Translations under genes and position numbers: made by a program | Origin: Agriotes lineatus | Lineage: Eukaryota; Arthropoda; Insecta; Coleoptera; Elateridae | Reading direction: 5' to 3' | Assembly (NCBI GenBank): GCA_940337035.1 | Contig: CALNHX010007413.1 | Location: 1 to 64,000, forward strand | DNA length: 64,000 bases | Notes under the pieces: model-generated | Database searches by the model: none | The model's input: only the letters and a program-made list of their open reading frames with translations | Told to the model about the DNA's origin: nothing | In this document: one piece after another, positions 1 to 13,052 of the stretch | Position numbering within the stretch: position 1 is the first letter of the stretch | Layout: each line of letters begins with the position of its first letter

Positions 1-3000
1 TTTAACCGAATACTAAATAATAAAGTATTTCCATTGACTCGCCATTAAAACGTCTTTGACACTTTTTCATCATTTGATTTTGATCTTAATAATCTTTAAT
101 ACACATAAATTCAAAATTGAATAATAAAATTAATCATGCTGTTGCTTTACAGCTAATAAGCCTAATTCAAATTAAATGTTTCATTATATACATCTTTAAA
201 ATAATAATTTTTTAACAATCGGATTTACTTTTGAGGGAATTAGTTGATTTTATATTGGAAGAATTAATATTTGTTTTCTTTTAACTTGTATCGTTTTGTT
301 AAATATATTATACTGACAAACGAAAACTGGAGATTCTACATTCAAGATTTGTACAAAAATTCCACTTACTTAACGAGACACATCTTGAGCTTTTATAAAA
401 CGAATCACGTGTTTTTAGACTTTCTACTATTCTGTTACTAACTCTGAAATTGTCCTTTAACAGGAAATATACAGATTTTAAAAATATTTTAATAAATTGT
501 CAGCAGGCAAGCTTACGTTAGTGCTAATATTTAAATAACAAAGTATCTAATCGCAATATTACTAATTATGATACTATTTGCAAACTTTAACAGCAAATTT
601 AAAAGAAATATTTTCTTAAGAAAAGTTTGTGCATACTAAACACATCTCGAGGTAGTGGAATTTTTATAAAATTAAATGTGCAACTTGGATTATCTTAATA
701 GTCGTACTAAGTACTGTTTGTGCACCTTTGTTTTCATCATAACGGAATGATAATAAAACACCTACAAGTCTTTGATTGCTAATCTATTTACAGTTGCTTT
801 TCCCATGAATTGTGTTGTAATAGTTCAATTATATTTTGAAGATGCTCGCCAGTAACGTCCCGTTTTCTCTTTCTATTGTATAAACAACAACAATTAAATG
901 GTTTAGAAACGTATTTTGAAGTATATAACTATAGAAGAATTGTAAATACGAAAGGAATTTACAAAGTTCTAGGATTGTAGTTGTAACGTTCTTTTATTAC
1001 TAAATTTCGTTATTGCCACAGCGGTATTTTTTTGTACAATTTCGATTAAGTTTATTACATGTTTTCCGGTGTGAAATGTATTTATTAGATCTTCTCCAAA
1101 AACGTTTAATACGCGTTTAATACACTTATTAAAAGCACCTTTCAACTCAGTTAGCGTCTGAAAATTCGTCCAAGCAATGGCTGCTTCTTTTCCGAAAATT
1201 TCACAAAACACTGTTAGTTATGACGGGTTTGCATTGATTTGCTTTAGCAGCGCTCGAGAATGTTGGAATTAATTATTTACGGTAATATACGAGGATTCTG
1301 TCAGGGTAATCTCAAAATACTGCGATCATTATCGTGCTCACTGAAGGCACAAAACGTCCTTCATAGAAGGGCCATCTTAGGGTTGTCTCCATCCTTTGGA
1401 TTAATTTTTCGATTCAGAATTAAAATAATCTAGGTACCCAGATTATTCATTCTCAAAAACGCATTCTTGTTGGACCTACATATTATTGATAAACGTTGAC
1501 ACGATGCAGTGTTTGGCCGTCCACTGTGCTGCTATATTAACATTATCAAACGGTATGTTTGGGGGGGGGGGCACATTAAGCCGTTGGTCGCGGTTGTAAT
1601 TTTCAATGACTGGTTACGTCAGAGCCGCTCACTCGACTTTGACGATAGGCGTTATACCACAAACCATGCGATATTACTATTACCTAACTAACTACTATAT
1701 ATCATACTTCTAGATTCAGGAAAGTTATAAAAACATCTGCAACGTTTAATAATCGCGAAAAATAAACGTCTTTCTTCCACAAAAAGCAAATTATTGCATG
1801 AGAAAAGGTACACCCTAACTAAATCCTAACACTTTATAAACACCCCTCGTATTAGAATATTCACTATCATCATTATCAATTCAGTAGTTCATGAAATATT
1901 ATTTACAAAACAAACTATAAATGGAGTTACAATTCAGTTGCGCCATTACGTAATTATAGACCGAGAAGTCGTGGAATGTGCTAGATCTAAACGATTTCCT
2001 GTTCGGTAGTAAACAAAATTTTATGTAGTGGTCTGATATTTAATAATAATCAGGATATTTTGGTAGACTGCTATTGAAGTTACGTCACTAGACCTTAACT
2101 GCTTAATGTGTGTCACCTTTAAACGGGCAATTTACAGCACGAGAACGAATGATATTGTTCCGAAATTGCTGGAAATTCTCAACCAGAGCGAAACATTACG
2201 GAAAATTCAAACAGAGCTCGGGGTGTTATTTCAAGCAGCTAAAACAAAAGATAACAAACTTCCTGCAATAAACTTAAAAATGCCCAAATTGCCAGCACAG
2301 CGCCAAGAACGTCATCTGCAGTCGGAAATTGCTTCTTCTGCACGTAACGGCATCTTCACAAAATTCAATTAAAAACGGTAATTAAGATTCCGCAGCGGTT
2401 CATTCCGGGCGTGCTAACGTGTTTATTGCCTCCTTACAATTCCTCACGACGTGTCAAGCGGACCAAAAACTTCCACTATGACACATTCGGCCGAACGGAA
2501 TCGGGACTTTATTATATCTTTCATTAACGCACTGTTGCTTTTCTTTGCGCTAACAAGCCGAAACTTAATTTCTGGGAGTTTTTACAAAACGGCTGTCCCG
2601 GAAAATTGGCTTTCCCAGGACATCATATCTCAGGCGCTATTCTGATCCGAAACGTCGTGGGATTACAGAAGGACATTCGGAGGGATGATTAGAGATAGCG
2701 GGTCTCCGAGGCTGTGTATATTCAATTTTTGTGCCTTTACGGCCTGTAAGTTGGTAATATTACCTACAACTGCTCGTTATCCTCGTGTTAACAGCACGCG
2801 TTATGGCCCAAAAAAGAACTTCTAAGACTGGAAAGCAACAGTTTCTTCCAGTGGCGTAACTTCAAATCTTCTAAAGAAGCTTAAGAAAAAAATAAGAAAA
2901 GTAGTTAAAAATTGTATGAACTTGGTATCATAATCTGTTATTGGCAACTTAAGAAAATGAAGATAATTTTTCAATATTTTTCTTTAATAAGATACGAGTA

Positions 3001-4250
3001 TGAGAGAAGAAATAAATACATTATTGAAATCTTGAGGTTACAGTAAACAATCATGCCTTTGCTGATATCCGCCTTAGAAATACCATTTTGATATAGTGTT
3101 AGGATGGTTATTTTGGCTCCTCATTCATAAATTACAGGCTGCCTACTTACCTATATTCAGAACCGCCCCTTCGGTCTAGAAGTTCTAGTTGAGATATTCG
3201 GCCCAGGGAAGGTAAGTCAGTGAGTGGCTCATTTTATGTGGCATGTGTTTACTCGCATAAGCACAAAATAGCCAAATTGTAAAGCCAGGCATGTAACCAA
3301 GAGTAAGCAACCATTACTATAGTTAACGGTGTTCGGGATGATAGTATTTACGGGGGTTTGCGCGCTCCTGGGATGCTCCCACGAAATATCTAGTAGAATA
3401 TCTCAATCAGAGATGATCTTCGGGTGCACTGTCGACGATCTACCTATAATGCGGATCCTTACCGCATCGGACGCTTGTTAGCCCAATGCTAATCAGATGA
3501 AGACATTTGTGGGTAATGAACAATCCAGGTGCGCTTACTGGATCGCTGATAATTGATCCTGAGATCAAAAGTTAGTGATCATCGCGCCGAATGTCCACTA
3601 TTCCCAGACACTTCAATTGGGTACCAACCCAAAAATAACAATGAGCAACGATCCAACAACAAAGCTCTCTACAAATCAATGCATCACACAGCTTCCATTA
3701 CAAGACTACTCAAGCAATAATTGCTATTACAAACTTTATTCCTTCATTCTTCCACATACATTACCACAAGTCACACTTCATAAATCATATTAAAGCTCTC
3801 GCATTGGAATGCAACAATTTGTGTCATCAATCTTCACATCCACCCACACACATGTTCGACCATTCGCTAACTGCCCAGTCCGAAGATTTTAAAAACACGT
3901 CCAGTCACTGGAAGAACTTCGGGGTTCTGTTCGATTTTTAGAAATGATTAAAACGTAATATATTTAAGCTGTTCGTCTATTCGAAGGCTTATAATCATTA
4001 AAATACTACTAAATGCGGACTAAAATATTTGCATACAAGATAAAGATGCTACAAGAGTAAATACTACAATACCACTTGTATTTTTTCTTTTCTATTTTTT
4101 TTAATGTTGAACAGTACAGAAAATCAAAATTATGTTTTTACTAATCGATGCTACTGAAATTGACACATATTTGCATTCTATATATTAATTGGACCTTCAA
4201 AGAACCATAGCTTGCCTGGAGTGCACGTGATAGGGCGCTAACATCCTAGA
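1..4250. other. Non-coding AT-rich stretch, no gene recognised
   Basis: I see no convincing coding region or RNA gene. The stretch is mostly AT-rich, with an 11-G run at 1561-1571. Between about 2100 and 2700 the sequence becomes more complex and richer in G and C. It includes an 88-codon open frame at 2106-2372 that I cannot assign to a family. 3050-3620 is also of higher complexity. These parts do not resemble the repeats seen elsewhere in the window and may be unique host DNA. Confidence 0.5.
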
Positions 4251-4251
4251 C

Positions 4252-4517
4252 TATGCAAGCCACATAGAAGATGAAACTCTTGTCAATCGGTTAGAAACAT
4301 GCATTATTAACCAGGCCTACGATTGGTTCAAGGCAAATAAGCTCTGCTTAAACCAAAATAAAACTACTACTTTGCTATTTTCAAATAAACAAAATAGCTT
4401 TGAAACCGTAAACGTTTTAAGCCTTACCTTGGATAGCAGACGAATTTGGCCAGCACATGTTGACAATCGTTCAAATCGCACAAATAAAAATGCATGTGTC
4501 ACAACCAATATCACCTA
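4252..4517 (+). pseudogene. LINE reverse transcriptase C-terminal fragment
   Basis: The plus strand encodes a run typical of the region just after the catalytic YADD box of CR1/Jockey-group LINE reverse transcriptases. It shows a DETLVNRLET stretch, then DWFKANKLCLNQNKT (the WF..N.L.LN..KT box), then a remnant of the LG..LD..L.W..H..N box. The frame is open from about 4278 to its stop at 4515-4517. No start codon, endonuclease or catalytic box is present, so this is a dead 5'- and 3'-truncated piece. It lies in the opposite orientation to the next LINE fragment and is therefore a separate insertion. Family membership is clear; the clade is not. Confidence 0.7.
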
Positions 4518-4580
4518 AAGCGCAAGGCCTCAATTCTTCAGCGTAACAATGATTGAATTTACTCCGTCTCGAACGTCGAG

Positions 4581-6430
4581 TTTTATTTATTTATTAAAGA
4601 AGAAAACAATAGGTATGAAACCTAATTACAGTTTTCTTAATGTACCTAGTAAAATTAGAAATAAATTCAAATTCAAATTGGCTGATATCAAGTCAAATTA
4701 AAGTCAGATTAAAAAACCAAATTACAGTTCCAATCAAATCAAATCGTGAGAGGATCATAACTTGTAAATTTTTACTAATTTAGATTTCACTTCCAATAAT
4801 TTTGCTTGCCGAATTCTACGTGGGGGAATACGTAGTACAGTTCACGATAGCAAAGGTGGTGAGTCCAGTAAGTTATTAAATACTTTACGTAAAAATAATA
4901 TATGATGTACCGTCCTTCTATATTCAAGTTTAGGTAAGTTAAATTCTTGCCTAATAGGCTGCAAAGATGCAAATTCGGGGTTCACACCGTGGCGCTTAAA
5001 GTACATAAATTTAATAAACTTATTTTGCACTCTCTGTTTTTTTAATATTAGTAGCAAGATGTGACCAGATGACCGCAGCATACTCCAGTGGCGAGCATAT
5101 GAAAGTATTGTATAAAATGTGCAGACTCTGAGCATTCTTAAAGCTAGTAGAATTTCTTACAATAAATCCTAGCATTGTTAAGCTCTTATTGCACATACTT
5201 TCGATGTGAAGATCAAATTTCAGAGACGAAACGAAGTGTACGCCAAGGTCTCGAGTCTCGTACCTCTTTTCTAACGAAATAGTATTCATTTTATAAATTT
5301 CTAAATTATAATTTTGCTTCAAATTATATGACATAACAAAACATTTACTGATATTGACGAAAAACCTATTTTTCACACTCCATGCATAGATACTGTAGAT
5401 ATCTTGTTGCAATAGTTGTATGTCGCCGACCCTCACTATCGGACGATAAATTTTTAAACCATCTGCGTATAACAAGCATGATTTATTACTCGATAAACAA
5501 TTCAGTAAGTCATTGATTAATGGTATAAAAAATAGAGGTCCAAGATTCGACCCCTGTGGTACACCCGATGTAGCACAATACGGAGAAGAGGTCGCATTTA
5601 AATAATGTACATACTGATACCGTTGATCTAAGTATGACCGAAAAACAATTAAATCCATACTAAATCCAAATGTACTTAACTTGTGCACCAAGACATCATG
5701 ATCTACTTTATCAAATGCCTTGGAGAAATCGGTGTAGACCACATCCTGCTCAAGGACTTTGCTCACATCGTCGCAAAATAGGGTTAAATTAGTAGTGACA
5801 GACCGTTTTTTAACAAACCCATGTTGTTCAAGGCATATATAATTTTGAACATGTTCATAAATTTTCTCAAATAAAACGTATTCAAATACTTTATCAGGAG
5901 TTGAGAGTATAGAAATTGGGAGATAATTATTAGGGAAATGATCTTTTTCGCCAGTTTTATGTACAGGAATTACTTTAGTCCTTCCACTTAGTAGGAAAAT
6001 ATTATGCTTTAGAGACTTACTAAAAATAATAAGAAGAGGATACATAAAAAAGTCTCTAAAAGCTTTGAAGAAATAGGGAGGCAAATTATCAGGTCCAGCG
6101 GATTTTTTTGGTTTGAGCTTCTTAAACGCTTTAGCTATATCTTCACAGCTAATTTCACCTATACTTAGGATAGATGGTGTTATTATTTCTCCACAGATCT
6201 CTCGTTGGATTGGATTGACATTGTTATACGTACTACAAAAAAATGTTTTGAAGCCCTCAACAATATCAGTATTACTAGATAGCGTTTTACCGTCCTCTGT
6301 AAATTCCGCATTAGTACCATTAAGAACCCTCTTGCGCTTCACATACGACCAGAATTTATTGGGATCTTGGGATATGCTGCGCTCAACCAAATCAATGTAC
6401 TCATCGTATGCTTTAGTAGATTGATAAAGA
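4581..6430 (-). mobile_element. 5'-truncated CR1/Jockey-group LINE
   Basis: This is one minus-strand LINE copy. The 3' end is marked by a short A-rich tail of TAAA units (plus-strand TTTATTTATTTA at 4581-4596). A 3' untranslated region of about 160 bp separates the tail from the decayed reading frame. The 5' end is lost near 6430, just upstream of a YDEYIDLVERS segment that normally follows the endonuclease domain, so the whole endonuclease is missing. This is the usual outcome of incomplete target-primed reverse transcription. I could not find a target-site duplication by eye. Confidence 0.75.
4755..6424 (-). pseudogene. Reverse transcriptase of truncated LINE (broken)
   Basis: The main open stretch (stop at 5020-5022) covers most of a LINE reverse transcriptase. 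The visible boxes, in order, are KKSAGPDNLP (fingers), FVKKRSVTTNL, DFSKAFDKVDH (first catalytic Asp), SGVPQGSNLGPLFF, and YADG where YADD is expected. The second catalytic Asp of that box is thus replaced by Gly, so the enzyme would be inactive. The frame slips at a 7-nt homopolymer (T7 on the plus strand, 5037-5043). It continues in another frame through the DSPPLLS segment, hits an in-frame TGA at 4842-4844, and runs to a final stop at 4755-4757. The C-terminal DSP.LLS and R.P.RR..R words match the usual end of CR1-type proteins. No promoter or host function is implied. Confidence 0.8.
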
Positions 6431-6649
6431 TAAAAGGTTCGATAAGTTCAATCATTGCCCAATTCGACCTACAACTGAACAACTGAACTACGATCGTGCT
6501 CGAATTGTACCTCTGCTGTGTTATAAAGATACCATACTATTCTGTCCCACTTATGAGGTTTACCCAGTATTTTTGCCAACGATAAATCCTGAGTTATGTA
6601 CAAATTATTACTTTTATCTATTTCTCAGTTAAAGCAATAATATAGAAAA

Positions 6650-6921
6650 TTTTATTTTTTAAGGTACTTACCCTGTATAATATTTTTCGAATTTGTCTCA
6701 GTCTCATACCAAGTAGAAATACAATCTGTATGCAAAATATAATCTTCCTGCAACAAATAGCTTTTGAGTTGTAGCTCCACCAAACAGACAGACAGACGGA
6801 ATTGAGAAAACCTATTTTTCGTCATCTAGAGACCCTGAAACGTGAAGATTTGAAGACAACTCTGAAAATGATTTTTTGCGATTACAATACTTCCTTCGTC
6901 TTTTAGCCGAGGGAAGTAAAG
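6650..6921 (+). repeat. Dispersed repeat family A (CAGACAGA...GGAAGTAAA), copy 1
   Basis: This segment shares its layout and much of its sequence with copies at 30690-31013 (plus) and 59114-59330 (minus). All have a CAGACAGACAGA stretch, then GAAAAC.TATTTTTCGTCAT, a GGGACTCTAAAACGTGAAGAT-like block, and a terminal ACTTCC...GGAAGTAAA hairpin. The conserved 3' end suggests a SINE or the 3' end of a LINE. I cannot name the family. Confidence 0.6.
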
Positions 6922-7558
6922 TGTCAAAATTGTGGGAAAAACTAAAATTACACGACCTGCTTCCAGTTCTTGAATTTGATGTCCATTTCATGAATTTACT
7001 ATTTAAACTAAAGGAGTGCGACAGATACAGCATACTTTTTCTGACATGGGATATTAAGGTAATCAACTGTCAATTGTCAGCAAGTTTCTTAATAGCTGCA
7101 CCTAACTTCTGCCGGAGAATACCAGGTTTAATTTCAAAGCTATGTACATTGACTCTCATAAATGTTCATAAAATATTTGCATATATAGTCTGCAGCAATA
7201 TTTACGTCGCACTTCGATATGTGCATCAATATCTCAAACTGTGGGTATCCTTGACTGACCAATTAGATGGCTTAAACTTTATCGTCTTTATAGTTTTACA
7301 TAGCTTAATACCATTTGCTTCTAAGTGCATGGCCTTGTATATGTTTACAAAGATCTTCATAAAATTTGATAATGTCCACGCAGCATCCCGTCTGGATTTC
7401 TCTGTTCAATTGACGATATTGTTCATCCAGAATACCTGTTTTGAGTTTTCTTGTAGCCACTATGAGAGCAAATGCTTGTTTGGGAAACCAATTCGGTTGA
7501 AGTTTGAAGAAGTAGGTGACTCCCTGAGAGGATTTTTCTATTCGTACATGTAAGGACT

Positions 7559-7870
7559 ATCACCAGCGTGGCCAAGCAGTTAGGGAGCTCAGGCTGCGGT
7601 GCCACAGTACGAGGTTCAATCCCCACATCTGGCAACTGGAGGGCGGCTCAACCAGTCGCTTTAAAAATTGGGTACCGAAACCACTGATGTGGAAGTAGGG
7701 AAAGTAGGGCAGTCGTCAAAGACGTGAAGCTAACCACATCACCCAGTTCGCCGTTAACGGTATACCAGATTGACTAAGTTTCAGAAAGAGATATTTCGGC
7801 GACCCTGAATCACCGTGTCTCAGGCCATATTCCTACGTATGGAATGAAGTGCCCTGAACTTTACTGTATT
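7559..7870 (+). mobile_element. tRNA-derived SINE with 15-bp target duplication
   Basis: The 5' end holds an internal RNA polymerase III promoter. A box-A-like GTGGCCAAGCAGTTAGGG starts at about 7568 and a box-B-like GAGGTTCAATCCCC at about 7610, spaced as in a tRNA. A roughly 240-bp tRNA-unrelated body follows and ends in TTTACTGTATT. The element is bracketed by GTACATGTAAGGACT (7544-7558) and GTACACGTAAGGACT (7871-7885), a 15-bp direct repeat with one mismatch. This is a target-site duplication and fixes both ends. There is no full tRNA cloverleaf, so this is not a tRNA gene. The mobilising LINE is not evident. Confidence 0.85.
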
Positions 7871-7885
7871 GTACACGTAAGGACT

Positions 7886-10800
7886 TCCATAAGGTGTCCA
7901 GATTTTCATCGTTATTAATATCGCAGGATTACATAGGGGAAGCTCTTTGAAAATGATCTGTGTTGTTAAGTGTTCTCAAATTTTGTAGTTTTCTTCTTCA
8001 GAATATTTTAAGCTTGAGACGTATAGTAGCTGTTATAGTTAGTGGTCACTACTACCATCTGCTCCACGTCTAGTTTTGGTGTCAAGTATCCCTCTATCTA
8101 TTTGATTGCAACATTGATCGCCAAGTTAAACTCAGATATCTAGCCTCTGATAGGTAGTCAATACTCGCCTCTCAAGTGATGATTGATAAAATTAACAGCA
8201 AGTAAGGCTACAGGAAGGTTCCTTATAGCGGAGATGCCTTAATATGAAACAATAAAACCGTATAGTCTTCTCTACGAATGTTATTGTAATAACGTGCGTA
8301 GCAACATGTTTCGAAACCAAACTGGTTTCATCATCAGGCATTAATGATCATGAACAAAAATAATCGGAGCACATGGTAACAGTAAGGTTAAAATTTAAAA
8401 AAGTTGAAAAACATGAGTGAAGAAGCTTAAAAACACAAACCACATGGAGAAGTAACTAATTCACCAGCAAATTACGTTAAAAATCATTGTATTGTTAAAA
8501 CATAATAATTCGAATTTGAAAAGTTAAAAAGTGAATGACATTGATGATGGCTACACCCAAAATGAAGTTAATTAGGTTAATTCTCATTCTCATCTTCTTC
8601 CAATTCTCTTTTTTCAATTGCCGTTCTTATTTCATCCATCCGTCTACTTCATGGCTTTTTCGAACTATTGATTTCAAATATTCATTTCAGTGGCTAATCT
8701 CTCTCCTTTCATTACTTATCGCTTTTCTTCATCATTTAAGCGTTCATTGCTATAAATTGTGACGTTTAGTACTAGAGACTTGCGAGTGGGTAGTTACGCC
8801 ACTGCTTCTATAGGGAGGTCAGAAACCCAAAGTTAACCCGCAACGTCACTGTTGCCAACTCCAAAATGACGCAGTAATTTCCTTCGTCAAATCCTTGGAC
8901 GTAGGATGTACTAAAGCTCTACAGCTATCACTAATCTCGCGTGATTTAGACGAAACCCGCGATTTTCCAGAGTTACAAAGTGAGAACTGTTTACTTCGAA
9001 CACGCGTTAGTTAATCAATTTAGGGTGATCCTCGAGCTTACTGTTTCTTGCACATCGCAAGAACTTAATGCTCTTCTAATTGAATTATGCCGTCGGTAAT
9101 TTGTTGTTTACTTGCTGAGGGGAAACCGTATCGGAAATTTGAGACTCCGACGAAAAGATGCGCCATAAATCGGTCGCTGCTGAGTTTAATGGGGTGTGTT
9201 AAGAGATATTCGAATTATAGATTGTGAGGAAAATGAGCCAGAAAGTACTGGTGAATGCAACTTTTGAAACATTACTCGTGCTCTAGGAGATCTAAAAATA
9301 GAAATTGGTATAATCTCATGTTCAAATATAATTTCTGCTTGACATAACTTAAGTTCACGTATATGATTTCATACTAAACTAATTTATAGCTTTGCAATTT
9401 TAAAGTTAAAGAATAATAAATTGCGTTGTTTTCGTTCCTACCATCTGTTCATGAGCAGTAGATATTAATTAAACTTCAGACTTCTAAATTTAGGAAACGT
9501 GTATAGCCAAGTCTAAAACTTTGCTTAATTACTTCCACATAATTATCTGACCCAGTCTGCAACAAATAAGCAACTTTAAATTGTACGGTCGACGTGAAAT
9601 ATGAAATAACGTCATTTGCACGGTTCCTAAAATTTGCACCACCAGAACTATACGCATCTGTTGTGCCTCAGACTGTACCCATAATAGCGAAAGTTTTCAA
9701 AGAAACTCCCTCCCATAAAACTTTTCTCCACCTAATGGGGTATCAGTTTGTGTTTTCATATGTTCCAAAGGTAGTTTAAACTGTCAATTTCGATTATTTG
9801 TAATTTACCGACGTGTGTTCCCCAGGAAAAATAAGGAAACCGCATCTTGCTTTCCCCTAGTGTTCGAGTTCCGTTTACACTTGAGAGATATTTGTCGCAA
9901 ATAAAGTGATCCGGGTAAAAGTGTAATGAAAATTGGTGCCGTTAAATAATGTTCTAGTACCTTACTGTTTCTTAGATGCTTCATTTTCAGTTAATAGAAT
10001 TTTATAAACTATGCTCAAAAGGCATATTTCAATCAAATTCAAATTAAAGTTTTCAAATTAAGAAATAGTATATGATACATTTTTGTTAACTATAATTTGT
10101 GGTATTTTGTATTACTTCGCTGGTTTTAAAAGTGAAAAACGTATTCGTATACTATTTTATATGTATATTACCAGTATAAGTATAATTTTACATAGCCGCA
10201 GTATCGGATTTTTCTTTTAAAGATAACTCAGACATTTTCGTAATATTCCGATTGTTTGCAAATACAACTGAAACCAAATTAAGTATATTAATTTTCTAGG
10301 TTTGAAAGTAAATTTGGAAGAAAAGAAAAAACAAAGTTCTAATTCTCGAAGCTTTATTTTCAATCAACCACTAGTTTCATGTAGTATATACCAACAGCGA
10401 TTTATCAGTAAAGTTCCTCATTTACTTTCATTTCCACTACATTATCAACTACTTCCACAGAACAAGGTTCACACTTTACAGAAATTATATTAATATTAGG
10501 TAACTAATTGTACAAGAAACATATCATTAAATAAAATCAGTGAAATTTAGTTTATTTTGATTTTTAAAATGATGTTAAGAGATAAAACTCAGCCATTGTT
10601 TAATTTATCTATTAAATTTTCTTAGTGCCGTCTGCCTTTTTAAGTTAAAGAAATTTACAGAAGCTTTATTTGCAATTTTCATTTATTTTAACTTATTAAA
10701 ATATGTGCCTTAACACAAATAGAGTACAAAAATTGTGTTTTATATTATAGAAAAACACAAACAAAATATTATAAGTATGCCTGATATAATACTAATAACA

Positions 10801-11950
10801 ATACTAATTCAAAATGGGCTATATTGAAATAAGGCTTTTAATAGCCGCTTCATTGGGACGTTAAATTATGACGAAACGGCTTGTACGTCTTAATATTTTT
10901 ATAAATCATTTTTCCTTGTTCACCTAGCTAGCTCAGTACACATGAAACTCCATTATCTCAGTTCGTGGCTATGAAGCATCACTATCTGACAAAAACAGAA
11001 AGCTGGCCTGCAATTGGGTGCCCAAATCAACTTCAACAATGCTCACAAGAATAGGCTTTTAAATACACACACATAAAACAAAGAAAATCAAGATTAAGCC
11101 CTAAAATAAATGACAATTTCTAAGCACAGCAAAATATGAATGGATTTAACGCGTAATGGCTGTAGTAGAATAGTAGCAGAAATTTATGTGAAATAAATAT
11201 ACATTTAACCTTGGAATGGCCATTTGAAGTCACTGTGTGACACCAACCCTTATTTTCTTGTTCTATTTTTCTAAATTTTTAATTGTGCAACTTCACAATT
11301 TTTTAGCTAAGTTGTTTACCTTCCCTCAAATTATTGCAATGTATTTATTTTCAAAATCACATAACATGGTTTACTGTGCTTTTAATCGATGCTATAATGA
11401 TTTCCTATATTCCCAAAAAATAGTGTGATGCTGCTATCGACCCGGCATTTTAACTTACATATAACAGAAGAAACGACTGATTTCAAACAATAAGTTATAG
11501 ATACTTGACTACAATAAGTGCAAACATAAATCCGTTAATGTAATCGGTTTATTTGCAAGAAGCATACCATTGTAGTGGAATCAACTATATGTACCTCACG
11601 CACTGAACAAAGTAACTAATTTCAGTAAACCATCTCCGTACATATTTAGTTTCTTCTTGTGACTGTTTTTTTTACTTAAAAAATATATTAACAGCAATGG
11701 ATCATTCTCTTTGTTTGTTGTCATTACTTTCAACGGTTACTATATACTGCTTGTACTTGTAGTTATAGCTTTGCTGTGCTCTAAGAATGTTTCTAACTGT
11801 GCAACACGTTTTGCTTACTTACCCCACCTGGCTTCTGGCGTTTTATATTTCACCTAGTTAAAAAAAATCAAAGTAACTGTCTCTAATATGCAAATATTAA
11901 ACTACATCGAAATTCGCCGTCGTTATTTAATGTATAGAAACTGAATTTAC
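7886..11950. other. Non-coding stretch, no gene recognised
   Basis: Apart from the hammerhead-like motif near 8.3 kb, no protein motif or RNA gene stands out. 8780-9230 is more complex in composition than its surroundings. 9400-11950 is strongly AT-rich, with only short open frames lacking recognisable domains. Confidence 0.5.
8292..8345 (-). ncRNA. Hammerhead-like ribozyme motif of Penelope type
   Basis: On the minus strand, CTGATGA (8331-8337) is followed by a stem-loop with arms GAAACC/GGTTTC, and then by GAAAC (8308-8312). This is the conserved core of a hammerhead ribozyme with stem II. Such motifs are known to recur in the terminal repeats of Penelope-like elements. The stems that would flank the cleavage site are short and not clearly paired, so activity is uncertain. 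No Penelope coding sequence is seen next to it; it may be a solitary end fragment. Confidence 0.55.
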
Positions 11951-11954
11951 GATT

Positions 11955-13052
11955 CACGTACCCATTGCCTGTCCCAGAACTGATTTCAAGCAGATGGAAA
12001 ATTCTATGAAGAGCAAGACGGAACAGCAATGAGAAACAGCCTTTGCCAACCTCTTTATGTCAACATTCGAAACTGAATTTAAGAATAATACAGAGTATTT
12101 TCCAAGAATTTGGTTCAGGTGTATAATGGACATTTTTGCTGTTTTTTATTTATTTAAATGTAGTATTAGTAATTCCTTGAATCGGTTAAATACTAAATTT
12201 CCTAGTATAAAATTCACATATGAAGTGGAAAACGAAAGGCAACTACAATTTTGGATAAGAGATTAAAAGAATGAAATTCGATGTTTATAGAACAGAAACT
12301 AATGTAAACAAATTTATTTTAGCGATTTCAATCATTGCTTTCAAATTACTACTACTCTAAATTTCCTTTAAACAAATATCAGTGTAATACCAAACTTCGG
12401 ATCATAAAAACATCCCTGTGTCGGTGTCTCCTTTCTAATATTATTGACAATTTTATTAGGGAGCAAAAAACAAACTTGCACGTTCGAAATCAACAACTCC
12501 GGTCAGTCTTAGAAGTCAAGGACCCAACGAAAAGTATTACAAAATTCCGTTTCACCCTGCTACCAAGGACCTAGAGAAAATGTGTAAAGATTCAAACTAA
12601 ATATAAAGTTGGTTATAGTTCAAACAAAAATATTCGAATTTTATTGGGGAATCCCAAAGACGAACTTAAGGGTTTACAGAAATCTGGAATTTATGAAATT
12701 AAATGTTCCCATTGTGATTCTAAATATTTTAGACAAAACAAGTCGTTGTTTTAGTACTAGGTTTAAAGAGCATATAGCTCATTTTAGATTCAATAGATTC
12801 GAGAAATCTAGTATTGCCCAACATATTTACGAAACGGGTTATACTACTGTGAAAACTCACCTAAAAATTGTGAAGGCGTTAACTTCAACAAAGCAGCTAA
12901 ATTTTCTTCTAAGTTTGATCATTTTTAAGAATCAAGATAATAACCGTTTGATCGAAAATGAAGGACCCATCTCCCACTCTGATCTGTACGCTCTATTGAA
13001 GTTGACACCTGATTGGTCGTTTAGAACACTCCCTCCGGGCCAACCAGTATAA
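11955..13052 (+). pseudogene. Penelope-like element: RT end plus GIY-YIG endonuclease (broken)
   Basis: The remnant keeps the second half of a Penelope-like element polyprotein. First comes a CLSQN.FQADGKFYEEQDGTAM block (DGTAM at about 12017-12031). Then comes a FPRIWFR segment, where the catalytic YVDD box reads CIMD (12120-12131), so both catalytic Asp codons are compromised. NRLNTKFPSIKFTYE and a QLQFLD-like piece follow. Downstream lie the linker words VGYSSNKNIR and LLGNPKDELKGL, and the endonuclease: GIY at 12686-12694, KYFR in place of the YIG box at 12722-12733, then after a frameshift TRCFSTRFKEH and SSIAQHIYETGY. At least three frameshifts and several stops break it. The 5' half of the RT is absent. 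Family assignment by RT-GIY order is secure; activity is excluded. Confidence 0.85.

Noticed and set aside
1561..1571. 11-G run as a G-quadruplex or regulatory site
   Set aside because: A single homopolymer without further G tracts; could be a sequencing artefact.
2106..2372. 88-codon plus-strand frame with protein-like composition
   Set aside because: A loose likeness to zinc-finger-associated tails was considered, but no Cys/His pattern or splice context supports it.
6876..7553. 225-codon open frame on the plus strand
   Set aside because: It begins inside the 3' part of dispersed repeat A and runs to the SINE. The composition is hydrophobic and patternless, with no domain. The length is notable but I cannot support a gene.
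7568..7640. tRNA gene from box A and box B words
   Set aside because: The region is the head of a 312-bp SINE with a target duplication; no full cloverleaf or anticodon arm was found.
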